A stretch of 64,000 nt of DNA from Theobroma cacao (GCF_000208745.1 NC_030850.1:6242684-6306683); one strand, 5' to 3'; positions 1-11,456 are shown, numbered from the stretch's first letter. The notes: generated by a model not told the origin, from the letters alone. Program-made: numbers and translations.

Positions 1-82
1 AGGGGGTTCTGGCACCAGGGAGTTGGTGGCCAGAACCCCTGGTGCGTGGTGGTTGGGGACAGGATGGGGAAGGGATGTGGAA

Positions 83-112
83 GGGATGGCTGGGCGTACG
101 CCCAGCCATCCC
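83..112. repeat. Perfect 30-bp palindrome inside the gypsy-type LTR
   Basis: The two 15-base arms are exact reverse complements centred on CGTACG (positions 95-100), with no spacer. Only one arm (ACGCCCAGCCATCCC) is present at the equivalent place in the related LTR at 9074-9090. Confidence 0.9.
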
Positions 113-173
113 CTTTTTTTTTTTAAATTTTTTTAATATACTTTTTTATATTTTAGTTTATTTTATTATTTAT

Positions 174-190
174 TATATATATATATATAT
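174..190. repeat. (AT)n microsatellite
   Basis: Uninterrupted AT dinucleotide run within the left-edge LTR. Confidence 0.9.
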
Positions 191-224
191 TTTATAGGTG
201 TCTACAATATCACGACAAATCAAT

Positions 225-1046
225 GATATCAAGCATTAGAATTGAAACTATAGCACTTCAGATTAAGGATATCAAGTATTATGCTTGGAAACATAGCACT
301 ACAAATCAAGGATATAATTAAGCAGTATCAAGGATATCATCTATTATACTTAGAACTGTAATATCCCAGATTAATGATATCAAACATTAAGCTTGGAAGT
401 GTAGCATTACAGATTAAGGGTATAAAGTATAATGATTTGAAGTGTATCACTATAGATCAAGAATATCAAGCATTATGTTTGGTACTATAACACCTTATAT
501 TAAGGATATTATCTATTGTACTAGGAATTGTAGCACTACAAATTAAGGATATTAAATGGATATCAAGTAGATATCATGACATAGCAAAGACATCATTTAT
601 TATACTTGGTACCATAGGACCCCAAATTAAGGATATTGGGCATTATGCTTGAAATAATAACACTACAAATCAAGGATAATTAAGCAGTGGATATCAAGTA
701 GATATTATGATAAATCAAAGATATCAAACATTATAATTGAAATGTAGTACCTCATATCAAATATATCAAGTATTATGCTTGGAAATGTAGCACTACAAAT
801 CAATGATATAATTAAGCAGTATCAAGGATATCAAGTATTATGCTTAGAACCATAATACCTCATATCAAGGATATCAAGCATTAGGCTTAGAAGTGTAGCG
901 CTACAGATCAAGAATATCAAGTATAATGATTTGAAATGTATCACTATAGATTAAAGATATCAAGCATTATACTTAATACCATAACACTCTATATCAAAGA
1001 TATCATTCATTATGCTTGAAATTATAGCACTATAGATTAAGGACAT
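225..1046. repeat. Degenerate tandem array, 43-bp unit with ~494-bp higher-order period
   Basis: The motif TAGCACTACA(A/G)AT(C/T)AAGG and variants recurs at about 251, 294, 359, 402, 445, 489, 531, 614, 659, 744, 787, 852, 895, 939, 982 and 1025. Most steps are 42-45 bp. Longer steps of 65 and 83-85 bp contain inserts such as ATAATTAAGCAG. The insert-bearing block at 314 recurs at 808, a 494-bp higher-order offset. GATATC is common inside the units. No coding sequence was seen. The array abuts the gypsy-type LTR. Confidence 0.85.
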
Positions 1047-2578
1047 TTAGTAGAAAAATCTTGTAAATAATAACAATAATAGTAAGAAAGAATAATTTTA
1101 AATTTAAAAAATTATAAATAATAATAGTAATAATAAATCAAAGATAATTATTTTCAAGTATTGATAATTTTTTAAAAAAATTTCTTGGTAAGTCTTCCTC
1201 TTACACTCTAGATCTTCCTTTTCTTACTCTAAAAGTGAAAAGGCCCCTAAATATTCAAACCACCCCACAATTCAAAGAATTTCAACAGATTTCTTATTTT
1301 TCTAAAGCTTCAAAAAGTTCCAAATCCATTTTATATATAAAAAAAATCTAGATAGTATAAGGTAAGATCAAACTGGCGAAACCAAAAAACGATGGAAGAA
1401 AACTTTGAAAAAGCCAAAATATCCTCACTCAAATTGATAAAATTGAGGGACAAAACATATGAAAGACTTGGAAAAGATGATCTACATCTAGCGGTCAAAA
1501 ATAAACAGAGCACCCATTTTAGCCATACATGTATTAGACCATACAAAGGAAATCGATTGAAACCATTTTCCAATGAGCTAAATCATTGAGCATAAATAGT
1601 AGTAAAAAAGAACGCTTTTGAAAATACCCATATGGATTAAAACCATTGCACACACGCGACAATAACACACGAGGCAAAAAACTGTAAAACCAAGATTGAG
1701 CAACACACCAACCAATATCTGACCTAAGGCTGAAAAGGTTGAAAACTTTTTCTTTCATAAACCCAACATCTGATCCAAGATTGAAAGCTTTTTCCTTCCA
1801 AAGACATGATCCCACACATATTTTTTTTCCCTCCAAATGCCAAAAAAAAAAAAAAACACCAATCAAGTTTGTTCATGTGGAATCCAAGCTTTTACCTAAA
1901 CACGTCAAAGAAAATTAGTATTTCTTTGGTGAGAAATATAAGGTGTTTGTTTTATATAGAAAATTAGTGTTGAAGAATAGTGTGGAAACCAACATATTGG
2001 ATTTATAAGTAGAACTGATGTTTTGTTGGGTTATAGGGAAAACCAAACTCTACAGCATGATATAAGCCTATTTTGCCTATAATCAATGCAAAAAATGCAA
2101 AAAAAATTACCGATGATGGAAACTTTGTTAGTTGTTCTCACCACCATGTATCAACTAGAAACACTCAAGACATGGCACTCAAAGATGCAAAAAACATGAC
2201 TAAATGTGAGAGTTTCATCAAGACTTCCTTTTACTTATAGGTAGATTTTATTATTAGAATATTTATAAAAAATATTTTGATATTTTAAAATTAAAAAAAT
2301 TTATTAATGTAAATAATTTTTTAAGCTAGGTTTGGGCTTAAAATCTTACTTGAAGCCAACCTAAATCAATTTGGGCAAACCTTCAATCTTGAATAAACGA
2401 CTCAATTTTTATTATCTCTATTTTTAATTAATTAATTATTATTTTTTCTTTTGTGTAGTAAAAAAATACAAATATTTTTAGTTTTTTTAGAATAAGAATA
2501 ATTATATTTATTACTTGACCTGCTATAGTGTAAAGCTGGTGATCTTTTCTATTGATATTTCCTTTCTTAATTTAGGAA
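1047..2578. other. AT-rich intergenic sequence, no gene recognised
   Basis: Only short open frames without recognisable domains occur. No RNA gene or clear transposon end was found. Confidence 0.6.
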
Positions 2579-2910
2579 TAATATTTTAAAAGTTTATAAA
2601 TTATTTAAGAAAATTTAAATAATTTTTATTATTAATAATTCATGATTGACCAACTGTTATAAGTCAAAATGCTACTTGTTATTTTATACCACATAACGTT
2701 GATATGTCATAATAAATCATAACGTAACATACTAATATGTCATGATGATATAATCTTATGTTATTTTTCACTCATCACATAAATATAAAATGACAAGTTA
2801 CATTTTAATTACTTAAAATAAAAATATATAAACTTTATTAAATTCAATAAAAGAATAAATACTTACATTTATTTTTTAATAATTTAAAAACCTTTATAAA
2901 TATTATTTTC
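2579..2910. mobile_element. AT-rich foldback element (MITE-like), copy 1 of 5
   Basis: The left half has TTTATAAATTATTTAAGAAA and CTTGTTATTTTATA. The right half has the approximate inverse, TATAAAATGACAAG, then AATAAAAATATATAAA and TTTTTAATAATTTAAAAA. The same arrangement recurs near 24.1, 25.5, 48.6 and 50.4 kb. Boundaries are approximate and no target duplication was resolved. Confidence 0.55.
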
Positions 2911-4029
2911 TTAATTTACCTTATTTATTTAGAAATCTCTTCAATTTCCATTGGATTTCTTGATTAAGAAACCAAACTTGTCTGAAGAAGTGACATAAAT
3001 TTTACTGATTAATTTATATATACACAATTGATAGAATTTAAAAATTCAATAACCGAGCGAAATCACAAAGATTGAATATTGTAGCCAACTCATACAAGCA
3101 ATTATGGGGAAAAAAAAACTTCAACACAACAAGATATATAATAAAAGTTTCTTAGAATAACCAAGCCAGGTCGAGCTTAATTTTTAAAAAAGTCTAAGCT
3201 TAAATTTGGTGCAACTCATCCATTTACATATTTTATTAGTCAAATAATAAGATATAATTTTTTTTGAAGAAAGGACAAATGCCTCCTCTATCTCCTTGAA
3301 GTAATATGTGTTGGTCTTCCCTCATTACACGTAAGTGGACATCAATTCTTGCAAAATTGGACATCCATTTGCTTATAAATTTCCTTTGATCTAAACATAA
3401 TGTGATTGTGAATTAATGGCCAAAAAAAAAACCATATTGAGAAATGTGATACACCCCATGGGCCATAATTAATAGGGGCAATGGAAAAAATAAGAGAACT
3501 AGATACCAAAATAATCATTATCCTCCGTATAGTCATGAATACCATTTGTTTAAAAGTTCCAAGAGAAGCACCGAATCATTTTATATTTAATATTTTTTAA
3601 GATTAAGGTTGACTCGTGCCAATTCGAACCTAAAAAATTTATGCCTTCAAGCTCGGCCTACAGGCCCAAGTAGGTAATCCAACCCTTAGGCCGTTTTTGG
3701 AAGAAAGGGGAATAAACAAGATTACAAACAAACTTTAAAGAGATACAAATTTTATTACATCAACTTCTATGAAGTATGAAGCCATGACACAACTACTTGA
3801 GTATTAAAGAAAACTGATAGTAACAGACTGCAAACTTGAAGATAAAGCAAACATATATAGAAGACACGTAATTAAGACAACCAAATGTCAGTTGAAAGAG
3901 CACCCCACGTTTCTTCTGGTATGTGTATATAGTCATGGGATCTCTTTTTGTTCTTTGCTTATTATGAAAACACGGCTGATTTCTTTATTACATGCATGCC
4001 CAGCTGTATGGGTGGAGAAACTCTGGATT
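2911..4029. other. Intergenic sequence 3' of the chitinase locus
   Basis: AT-rich and without a recognisable gene. The short open frames at 3342-3545 (minus) and 3892-4260 (plus) show no domain; the latter mostly overlaps chitinase exon 3 on the other strand. Confidence 0.55.
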
Positions 4030-5048
4030 TTAGAAAGGCTTTTGGTCACGACAATTCAAGTTGCCCCCATAGTTGATACCCAAAATGTCACAGTATCTCT
4101 TATAGAAACCAATTCTGTCACCAGAGCTGGGATGAGGACCGTGGACACACTCGATCCCACCATTAATTATGTTCGTGATGGCACCGTAGCCCGGGACCCG
4201 ACCTGCTGCCCGGTCGGCATCCGAAGGTGTCCAGCGTCCGAGGATGACATCATGGCTTGATGGTTTGTTTCCTTGTGGAGTCATCCAAAACCAAATGGCT
4301 GTCTTGAAAGATATGGTTGCATCCGTGGCTACAAGCTCTGGATTGTTTATGAGATCCCTTCTGATGGCGCCATGATCACCCGCTTGCTTGTAGTTGTAGT
4401 TGCTGCACCGATCATCAAACTTAACGGTCAAATTCTTATAACCCTAATGCATTAATTTATACTTCTATAAGTACAACACCCAATAAATTTAAGACTGTTT
4501 GATTAGCTAATTGAGTTAAAAGACAAAAGGCAAAATTGATTGATTGTTAAGCTTACTGAGAAAGTTGGATAGGTCCTCGGCCATTGTATTTTTTGTTAGA
4601 AGCGCAAGGCCAGCCCGCGTCGCAATAAGCAGGCGGGTTATTTTGCTCCTCAACGAAGTAATATCCCCATGCATACGGCCCACCAGGCGCAGTATCCCAT
4701 CCTCCTGCATGCGCCAACAACAATTAACTAATTATAATTCCTCAAAACTTTTATACAAAGCTTTAATTAACTATACCATCAATTACAATTACAAAACTAA
4801 CCAGTTGTTTGGCCAAAGAACGCCGCGATTTCCCTCTTTCGCGTAACAACATCACCGGTTGTGCCGAAACCATTAAAAGATCAAGCTGCAGCGACGAAAG
4901 CATCGTAAGTATAGAATCCATTGCGATGTTTAAACATCGTCTCGTAAAGATCTCGAGTGATGATTTCAGTAACATCTTGAGCACCGCTTCTTCTGGTTGC
5001 CGATCCTAGCAAGACTGCCAGAGTGAACAGCACAGCATACGACTTCAT
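4030..5048 (-). pseudogene. GH19 chitinase, class II-type, disrupted
   Basis: Family role: endo-hydrolysis of chitin by secreted plant chitinases. Exons on the minus strand are 5048-4802, 4704-4557 and 4402-4030, all with GT-AG introns, giving 768 nt in one frame. The order is: signal peptide (residues 1-23), no hevein chitin-binding domain, then the GH19 domain with [36 protein letters not shown] and a C-terminal QKPF. Damage: codon 56 is TGA (4881-4883) where the family usually has Arg or Ala. Seven residues carrying the ACxAK cysteine are missing after KHRN. Four residues covering the SHET motif, and so the first catalytic Glu (barley E67), are missing before GGW. The partner cysteine in WGYC is Tyr98. 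The second catalytic Glu position (Glu102) is present, as are the other two disulfide pairs. It is probably a pseudogene. A non-catalytic chitinase-like gene with a recent nonsense allele is the alternative. Confidence 0.88.
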
Positions 5049-5097
5049 TTTGCCAGCTCTGAGTATGGTTTTTGAAGTAGTATCAATGGTAGTCATC

Positions 5098-5105
5098 TAT
5101 ATATA
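5098..5105 (-). promoter_or_regulatory. TATA box of the chitinase locus
   Basis: TATATATA lies 50 bp upstream of the predicted chitinase ATG (5048-5046) on the minus strand, which would place transcription start about 20 bp before the ATG. The core promoter therefore looks intact despite the broken reading frame. Confidence 0.5.
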
Positions 5106-5600
5106 TAGATGAATATATTGTTTGATATTCAAATGGCTGGCGCACTTCATCTTAGTGGACCATTTCGTGGACACTACACCTTTGAGAAATCTCAACTGAT
5201 ATCATCTTAGTAATTAACGCTTTAGTTGATTATGTGATTACAGGAAATTAATCCCACTATTTAATGGATCGATCTGCACTAGAACCATCCCTTTAATGTC
5301 AAAGATATGTGAGAAAGAAAATAAAAGGAGGCTTATCCTTAGTTGCTTTACTACCTAATTACCGTAATCTGCAGATGGGAAAATTGTGGTGCTAATCTAT
5401 GTGTTGATGTAACGTTTTATCTTAACTTTAATCCCCCGCCGCCTCTTTAGTCATCAGCATTCTGGGTTAGTGGGTTTGCCAGATTAAAGGAGAAAACTTT
5501 GACAAATAATTAATTATAAACGTTCTCCGAAGGTGATTCAACCTTCTTTCTTATGATCCATTAGCTATAGTATGCATACTTACAATGAAAACATTAGAAG
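5106..5600. other. Intergenic sequence upstream of the chitinase locus
   Basis: No gene or transposon was recognised. It presumably includes the chitinase upstream region, because that gene points leftwards. Confidence 0.5.
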
Positions 5601-5615
5601 AGATTTTATCCATTT

Positions 5616-5880
5616 TTCCTTTTAAATTTGTGAATTTTTTTTAAAAAAATAGTAACTAAAGTTTGATATTCATATTTTGTCTGTATATGCTAAAAATCAA
5701 GCAATATGTTTATCATTATCAATGAAAAAATAAATCTCTAGTGGAGATTCTATTTCAGTTTCCTTTTAGATTCATGAACTTTTTTATTTAAAAATAAATA
5801 AAATGTTTGATTTTTAAATTTTATTTGTAAATGTTAAATATCAAGTAATATGTTTATTATTATCAGTGACGAAATTAAAA
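5616..5880. repeat. Degenerate tandem duplication, ~144-bp unit
   Basis: The block starting TTCCTTTTAAATTTGTGAA at 5616 and ending near ATGTTTATCATTATCAATGA recurs from 5760 as TTCCTTTTAGATTCATGAAC to ATGTTTATTATTATCAGTGA, an offset of 144 bp. A third, shorter relative begins near 6022. Confidence 0.6.
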
Positions 5881-6078
5881 ATTTTGTTTTTATGAAGGAT
5901 TCTGAACGTAAATTATATTGTTACTCTACAATTTTTTTTCTGTTTTTTTGAATGTTTCATTTTCTTTCATCATCTAACAACTCAATTTTTTCATTAATGA
6001 TTTTTTGAATAGTGAATTTTTTTCCTTTATCCCATTAGATTCGTGAACTTCTTGATTAAAAAATAGTGATAAATGTTT

Positions 6079-6278
6079 TGTTAAAGTACATTCATCAATG
6101 AAACCTGTTGCCATTGAATCTATTGAGCCAACAGAACCTACTGTCACAGCATCCATTGAATCAATTGCAGTAATCTTAGCTACAACGCCTAGCATTCCTA
6201 AAGCAACCAAGCATGTACTCTCAGCTACAGCATCTAGCATTCCAAAATCTAAAACAAACAAGCAACAAGCACACAATA
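6079..6278 (+). mobile_element. Possible left part of an older copia LTR, split by insertion
   Basis: This is the left flank of the nested copia element. It may join 14268-14511 into one LTR of about 444 bp (TGTTAAAG to TTCCA) that is followed directly by an initiator-tRNA-Met-type primer site at 14512. The TG start at 6079 is a guess from context, because no second LTR of this old element is in the window. Confidence 0.3.
6274..6278. repeat. Target-site duplication CAATA, left copy
   Basis: CAATA directly precedes the TG of the left LTR and recurs at 14263-14267 directly after the right LTR. Confidence 0.9.
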
Positions 6279-7012
6279 TGTTAGAAAAATTATTAGCAAC
6301 AAAGGAATATAAAACAAGTAAAAACAGTAATTGGTCTGAGGCATGGTATCATGTCCGTAAGGATAATTTTCATCCCTTCAAAATATAAAACTCGGTGCAA
6401 AAAAATTATAATGGTTATCATCCAACATTTAACAGACTCTTTCTTATAGTTTGCACAAATTATTAAGGGATAACAGGAACAACAGAAAGGAAAAAACCCA
6501 GCTAGAAAAGAAAGGAATCAGAGAAAGCTTAAGAGAAGAAAGGAGGCAGAGGAAATCAGTGGAGAAAGCTTAAGAGAAGAAAAGCTTTGGTGTGTGTTGT
6601 GAGTGAGGGTATGGGGCTGTATTTATAGGCATGAGATGAAGTGAACGTTGCACCAGATTAGGGAGTTGAGAAAAACCTGGTTAACATTTATACTAAGTCA
6701 GATAAACGTTGGAGCAAAACTAGGAGAGCCAAGTAAGCATGGTAGAGTTTGAGTTTGATTTAATCAAAGGCTGGAAAAGCTTAAAAAAATTAAAGCCAAG
6801 GTATAAAAAGTCACTTGGTGTGTATTCGCGCACAGGGGGGAAAAATCTAAAATTTTTAAAGGTTTGGCCCAATCTTGTGTGCGCGCGAGCCCACTCCGAT
6901 TTTCTTACTTGCAACAAGCTTATAGTTGATTTTCATATATAAGGCATTCACCTTTTATGTATTTTGGCAATGTGGGATGTTTGAACCTTATGAAATACAT
7001 TATTTTTCAACA
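6279..7012 (-). repeat. 3' LTR of the minus-strand copia element (734 bp)
   Basis: Aligns by eye with 13510-14262 over its whole length. On the minus strand it starts TGTTGAAAA and ends CTAACA, and it has a TATAAATA box (6620-6627). Confidence 0.93.
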
Positions 7013-7021
7013 ATCCCCCAC
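7013..7021 (-). other. Polypurine tract of the minus-strand copia element
   Basis: On the minus strand GTGGGGGAT lies immediately before the 3' LTR, the expected plus-strand primer position. Confidence 0.8.
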
Positions 7022-7639
7022 ATATTTTATAAGGTTTTATAAGAAGTTTTGTTAGGTCAAATTTTATTTAAGTGTAATGCATCGTGACTGGTGCTTTTTA
7101 AGCTATGAACCACCCTTAGAAAGAATGAAATATAAGTCACAGAATTTTGGTGAAGTTTGTAACTTATATAAACCAAAATTTTTTATGTGAAATATAGTTT
7201 TCATCAATCACATTACACACCCACAATTTTTACTGTTCAACGCGGTTTTGCGCAAATAGGCCATGCGCGTATCTGGTTATTCATAAGTGTTCTAGAGAAT
7301 TTGTCATAATTCTCATAGAAGCGGCCCCACTCCACACTTATATAGGTTGATTCCATCAAGTGTATACTGCAGTATAATACACTACTCGTAAGGGATATGG
7401 AATGCATTAAGAGTTTAACTCAACCTCTCTTGCATTGCGGTTTTGCACTACTTACACACTATAGAAGGGACAATAATTTCAATAGTGCATTAATTTATCA
7501 ACAAATAACTTGTTATTACCCATATGAACCTAATTCATGGGATTTCCAATCACATAGGTTGGGTTACTATTATTTGTTGATTTTCTCATTTGGTTTAAGT
7601 CCCATTCCCCTCGATGTAGTATTAATTAATTTTCTTCTC

Positions 7640-7930
7640 AAGGGTTTAATTAGAGGATGGCCAAATTCAGCTCTGACTTCACATAATTAATGGATATAAT
7701 TCCATCTTTAAGCAGCTGTTTTACTACATCATGTCTCGAACGAATGTGTCTATTTTTACCATTAAAAGTTTTATTCTTTGCAATGGTTATTGCCGCTTGG
7801 CAATCACAATGCATGGACACAGAAGGTGTTGGTTTCATTCCTAACGGAATATCTGCTAAGAGGTTTCTCAACCACTCAGCCTCATTGTTAGCCAACTCTA
7901 CAGCTACAAATTCTGACTTCATTGTAGATT
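7640..7930 (-). pseudogene. Copia RNase H domain (end of pol)
   Basis: The minus-strand frame carries KSEFVAVELANNEAEWLR, then DCQAAITIAKN and RSRHDVVKQLLKDG, the typical C-terminal RNase H region of plant copia elements. It is followed by a degraded ADPLTK-like tail. The Glu and Asp positions of the RNase H core are recognisable. A frame change separates it from the upstream reverse transcriptase segment. Confidence 0.85.
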
Positions 7931-8239
7931 TAGCAATTATTGTTTGCTTGGCTGATTTTCAAGTTATAGCACCCCCATTAAGGGTGAATACATAACCACT
8001 TGTAGATTTCGTTTCATCTGAATCTAAGATCCAATTAGCATCACTGTATCCTTCTAATATAGTGGGAAATCCATTATATAAAATACCATAGTTTATGGTA
8101 TTTTTCAAATATTTCATCACCCTACTCAAGGCAGTTCAATGATCTTTACTAGGACTTTGTGTATATCTGCTCAGTCTACATACAGCATAAGCTATATCTA
8201 GTCGAGTATAATTCATCAAATGCATCAAACTCTCAATAA

Positions 8240-8993
8240 TCTATGCATACTCAGACTGAGCTACACTATCACCTCTATTTCTCTTTAATTGAATATTACT
8301 ATCATAAGAAGTATTCACAAGTGTGACATTAAAATGTCCAAACGTTTTAAGTAGCCTTTCAACATAATGCTCTTGTGTTAGCATTAAGCCACTATCACAT
8401 CTTATGATTTTAATACCCAAAATAACTTTGGCTTCTCCCATATCTTTCATGTTAAATTTAGAAGCTAAAAAACATTTTGTTTTATTAACCACATCAATGC
8501 ATATACAAAAAATAAACATATCATCAATATATACGCTAATAATCACACATTCACTATCAACAGTTTTTATGTACACACATTTATCAACTCCAACAATAGA
8601 AAATCCATTACTAAAAAGAACTTAATCAAATTTCTCATGTCATTGTTTTGGTGCTTGTTTCAAGCCATATAATGATTTAATCAATTTACAAACTTTGTTT
8701 TCTTGACCAGGAATAATGCATCCCTCGGGTTGTGCCATATAAATTTCTTCTTCTAAATCACCATTTAAAAAAGCGGTTTTTACATCCATTAGATGAATAA
8801 CAAGTTTGTAAATTGAAGCTAAGGCAAATAAAATACGAATGATGCAATTCTTGTTACTGGAGCAAAAGTATCAAAATAATCAATATTTGGTTTTTGAGTA
8901 AAACCCTTTGCAACTAATCTAACTTTATATTTATCAATAGAACCATCATGATTAAATTTCCTTTTAAAAATCCATTTGCAACCAATTGGTTTG
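8240..8993 (-). pseudogene. Copia reverse transcriptase, 3' part
   Basis: Reads CKWIFKRKFNHDGSIDKYK near 8990-8930, then [19 protein letters not shown], and later SVYIDDMFIFCI with the catalytic YxDD as YIDD, followed by NMKDMGEAKVILGIKI. Frameshifts and stops between these blocks show decay. The upstream part of the same domain continues at 10964 beyond the inserted LTR. Confidence 0.88.
8989..8993. repeat. Target-site duplication GTTTG, left copy
   Basis: GTTTG precedes TGTAGACACC at 8994 and is repeated at 10959-10963. Removing the insert and one copy restores continuous copia reverse transcriptase coding (LPPGAKPIGCKW on the minus strand). Confidence 0.92.
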
Positions 8994-10958
8994 TGTAGAC
9001 ACCTAAATAAAAAAATATATAATAATAATTAAATTAAATTAAATAAATAAAAAAATAATTTTAAAAAAAATGGTACGCCCAGCCATCCCTTCGCCTTCCC
9101 ATCCCCCACCCACTACGCGTGATGGGGGGGGGTCTGACCNNNNNNNNNNNNNNNNNNNNNNNNNNNNNNNNNNNNNNNNNNNNNNNNNNNNNNNNNNNNN
9201 NNNNNNNNNNNNNNNNNNNNNNNNNNNNNNNNNNNNNNNNNNNNNNNNNNNNNNNNNNNNNNNNNNNNNNNNNNNTGAAGGCCGACGGTGAAAGGGGGGG
9301 CTGTGGCTTGAAGCTAGAGAGAAAGGAGAGCATTTGGGCTAGAGAGAGAAAGAGGAAGGTGAAAATAATAGAAAAGGCCAAAAAAAAGGTTTTTATATCT
9401 AGGTGTAAGAGAACCAAAAGGCACCATTTCAGGGAGCGGGGAACTGAAAGGTTCAAGGCGAAACGGTGCCGTATAGAGTAGTGTCCCAGGTACCAAACAT
9501 CGCGTTTCGAATTCTGCCTTGTGGGCCTCAAGAAGCAGATCGGGTGTAGCAGATTTGGGCTTCTGTGGGCCATTGAGCTGGACTAAACTGAGCCTAGAAA
9601 GGTATAATCCTTCTCTTTGATATGGGCTTGTTTCAATTGCTTTTGGGTCTAACCCATTTTGTTAAATAAAATATATTTTTTTGTTATAATTTAAACCATA
9701 TTAGGAAAGGTTATTTATATATAATTATATATATAATATGAATGTTTATTTTAATCAAAATAAAAAAATAATAATAATAAATAACTCATGATACAAACAT
9801 AAAAAATAATAATAATATAATGGAACGGTTATTTGAGTACTACTACCTAAAAAGGACAAAGAGTTGCCTCTTTTGAGTGGATTTTTTTGGGAGTGAAGTT
9901 CGAGACGGATTTTCACCGAAGCGTCGGGATAAATCCGAACTCTAAACTTCAATACCTGTTAAATCAAATAATCGTTGTCAAAAATAATATATATAAAAGA
10001 AAATTTATATAATGTTGCATGTGAATTTAAATTAATATAATTAGTTAATTAGCTTAAATAAATATTACTAAATAAAGGTAATTTAATCGTTTAAAAATTA
10101 ATTAATTATTTATAAGCTATATAATCAAGTAAAATATTAATCAATAACGTCAATTAAAGGATATGGATTTAAATAGAAAACAAAAAATATATATAAATAA
10201 ATAAATAATCCATAAAAATAACAAATAGTAATAAACATATAAACAAGGTGATAAATTATTAAACACATAATTGGATGAATTATAAACCACCTAAGTCAAT
10301 AAACGCGTGCATGTAGACATCATCATTTTATCCTGTCATAGCATGCCACATTTATCTTGCAAATGGTGCGGAATTTTCGATGATGGGATTTCCCCGAGGA
10401 GCTTGTAGAGACTAGTTTTTCTGGGGATATCTCTAGGTGAAGAGAATTTTGAGACTTCACCAAAGCTTTGGGATGGTCTTCGAATAATTTTTCAATAAAA
10501 GATTACCGACCTCATCATTTAAAATTGAATAAATGATAACTTCATTTTACGATTGCATCATGTGCATCCGTGAAACCAAATAAAAGATTCAATCAAATAA
10601 CATAATATAGAATTAATTAATAAGAAGGATTAAGGAAGCATAGGAATAAAATCAATGTGGACCACTATTGGATAATTTAAGATTAAATGGTACCGTTTAT
10701 GAAATAGGCATTACGGGGGTGCTAACCCTTCTCCGTGCATAACTGCACTCCTGAACCCATCTCTAAAAAACGTGGACCAGTTCTCGTTCTTTCGACGGAC
10801 CTAAAATTAATTTAGGACTTCGTCGATTAAGAATCGGGTTAATAGGTGACCAATCACACCTTAAATAAATATGATTGGTGGCGACTCCCACACCATTTTG
10901 GAATTTTAATTTTTGCCCGCGTCTGGCGGACGGGTTCCCGGACCCGCACGTCACGACA
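8994..10958 (+). mobile_element. Ty3/gypsy-type solo LTR nested in the copia pol gene
   Basis: Starts TGTAGACACCT and ends CACGACA, with a perfect 5-bp target duplication (GTTTG) on each side. The 3' part has GTGGCGACTCCCACACC and GACCCGCACGTCACGACA, a style common at the ends of plant gypsy LTRs. No gag or pol coding was seen, so it looks like a solo LTR left after recombination. The N gap at 9140-9275 could hide further sequence. It belongs to the same family as the fragment at 1-206. Confidence 0.85.
9140..9275. other. Assembly gap (136 N)
   Basis: A run of unknown bases inside the solo LTR; its true length is unknown. GC-rich, G-run sequence (GGGGGGGG at 9124-9131) borders it. Confidence 0.99.
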
Positions 10959-10963
10959 GTTTG
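10959..10963. repeat. Target-site duplication GTTTG, right copy
   Basis: Partner of 8989-8993, directly after the terminal CA of the solo LTR. Confidence 0.92.
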
Positions 10964-11456
10964 GCTCCAGGTGGTAAATCAACTAATTCTCAAGTTTGAT
11001 TTTATAAAATCGAATCAATCTCATTTTGTATGACTTTTTTCCAAAATAAACTTTCTTTATAAGAAATTGCATCAGCATAAGTTAAAGGATCATTATCCAC
11101 AAGATAAGTATAAAAATCATTACCAAAAAAGATTTTTTTCCTTAGTCTTTTACTTCTTCTCAAATCATCATTTTGTATTTCAAAATCATTTTTACTAAAG
11201 GGTGCATAAGAAATTGTATCAGTTCTTAATGAAAAAATATGCTCAAAAAATTCAGTATTCTTTGTTTCAACAATTGTATTACAATCAAGAACATCACTTT
11301 TTAATATAAGATATATGCAGCACTATGTTCAGCATAACCAATAAACATGCAATCGGATGTCTTAGAACCAATTTTTCTCTTCTTAAATTCAGGAAGCATT
11401 ACCTTAGCTAGACACCCTCATACTTTCAAATATTTTAAATTAAGAGAATAACATTT
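10964..11456 (-). pseudogene. Copia pol spacer and start of reverse transcriptase
   Basis: The minus strand continues from integrase after a TGA that replaces a Trp codon (PYEL then stop) through KYLKVxGCLAKVMLPEFKK and MFIGYAEHSAAY to ELVDLPPGAK. The solo LTR then interrupts it. This is the usual integrase C-terminal region and entry into the reverse transcriptase. Confidence 0.8.

Larger units (their letters stand above)
1..206 (-). mobile_element. Ty3/gypsy-type LTR, 5' end, cut by window edge
   Basis: Read on the minus strand this begins TGTAGACACCT at position 206, the same start as the solo LTR at 8994. It then has the same AT-rich stretch followed by CCCAGCCATCCCTTC, so both belong to one LTR family. 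The rest of the element lies left of the window, so it is unknown whether this is a solo LTR or part of a full element. The flank to the right, ATATC, is the predicted target duplication. Confidence 0.7.

Noticed and set aside
3892..4260. 122-codon plus-strand open frame over the chitinase
   Set aside because: It overlaps chitinase exon 3 in antisense, whose minus-strand translation matches GH19 motifs. The plus frame shows no domain.
6098..6388. Plus-strand open frame rich in Ile, Thr and Ser (96 codons)
   Set aside because: It runs across the LTR boundary at 6279 and has no domain. It is better explained as old LTR sequence plus the inserted LTR.
9061..9573. Open frames crossing the N gap
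   Set aside because: They are created by translating unknown bases inside the solo LTR; there is no evidence of a gene.
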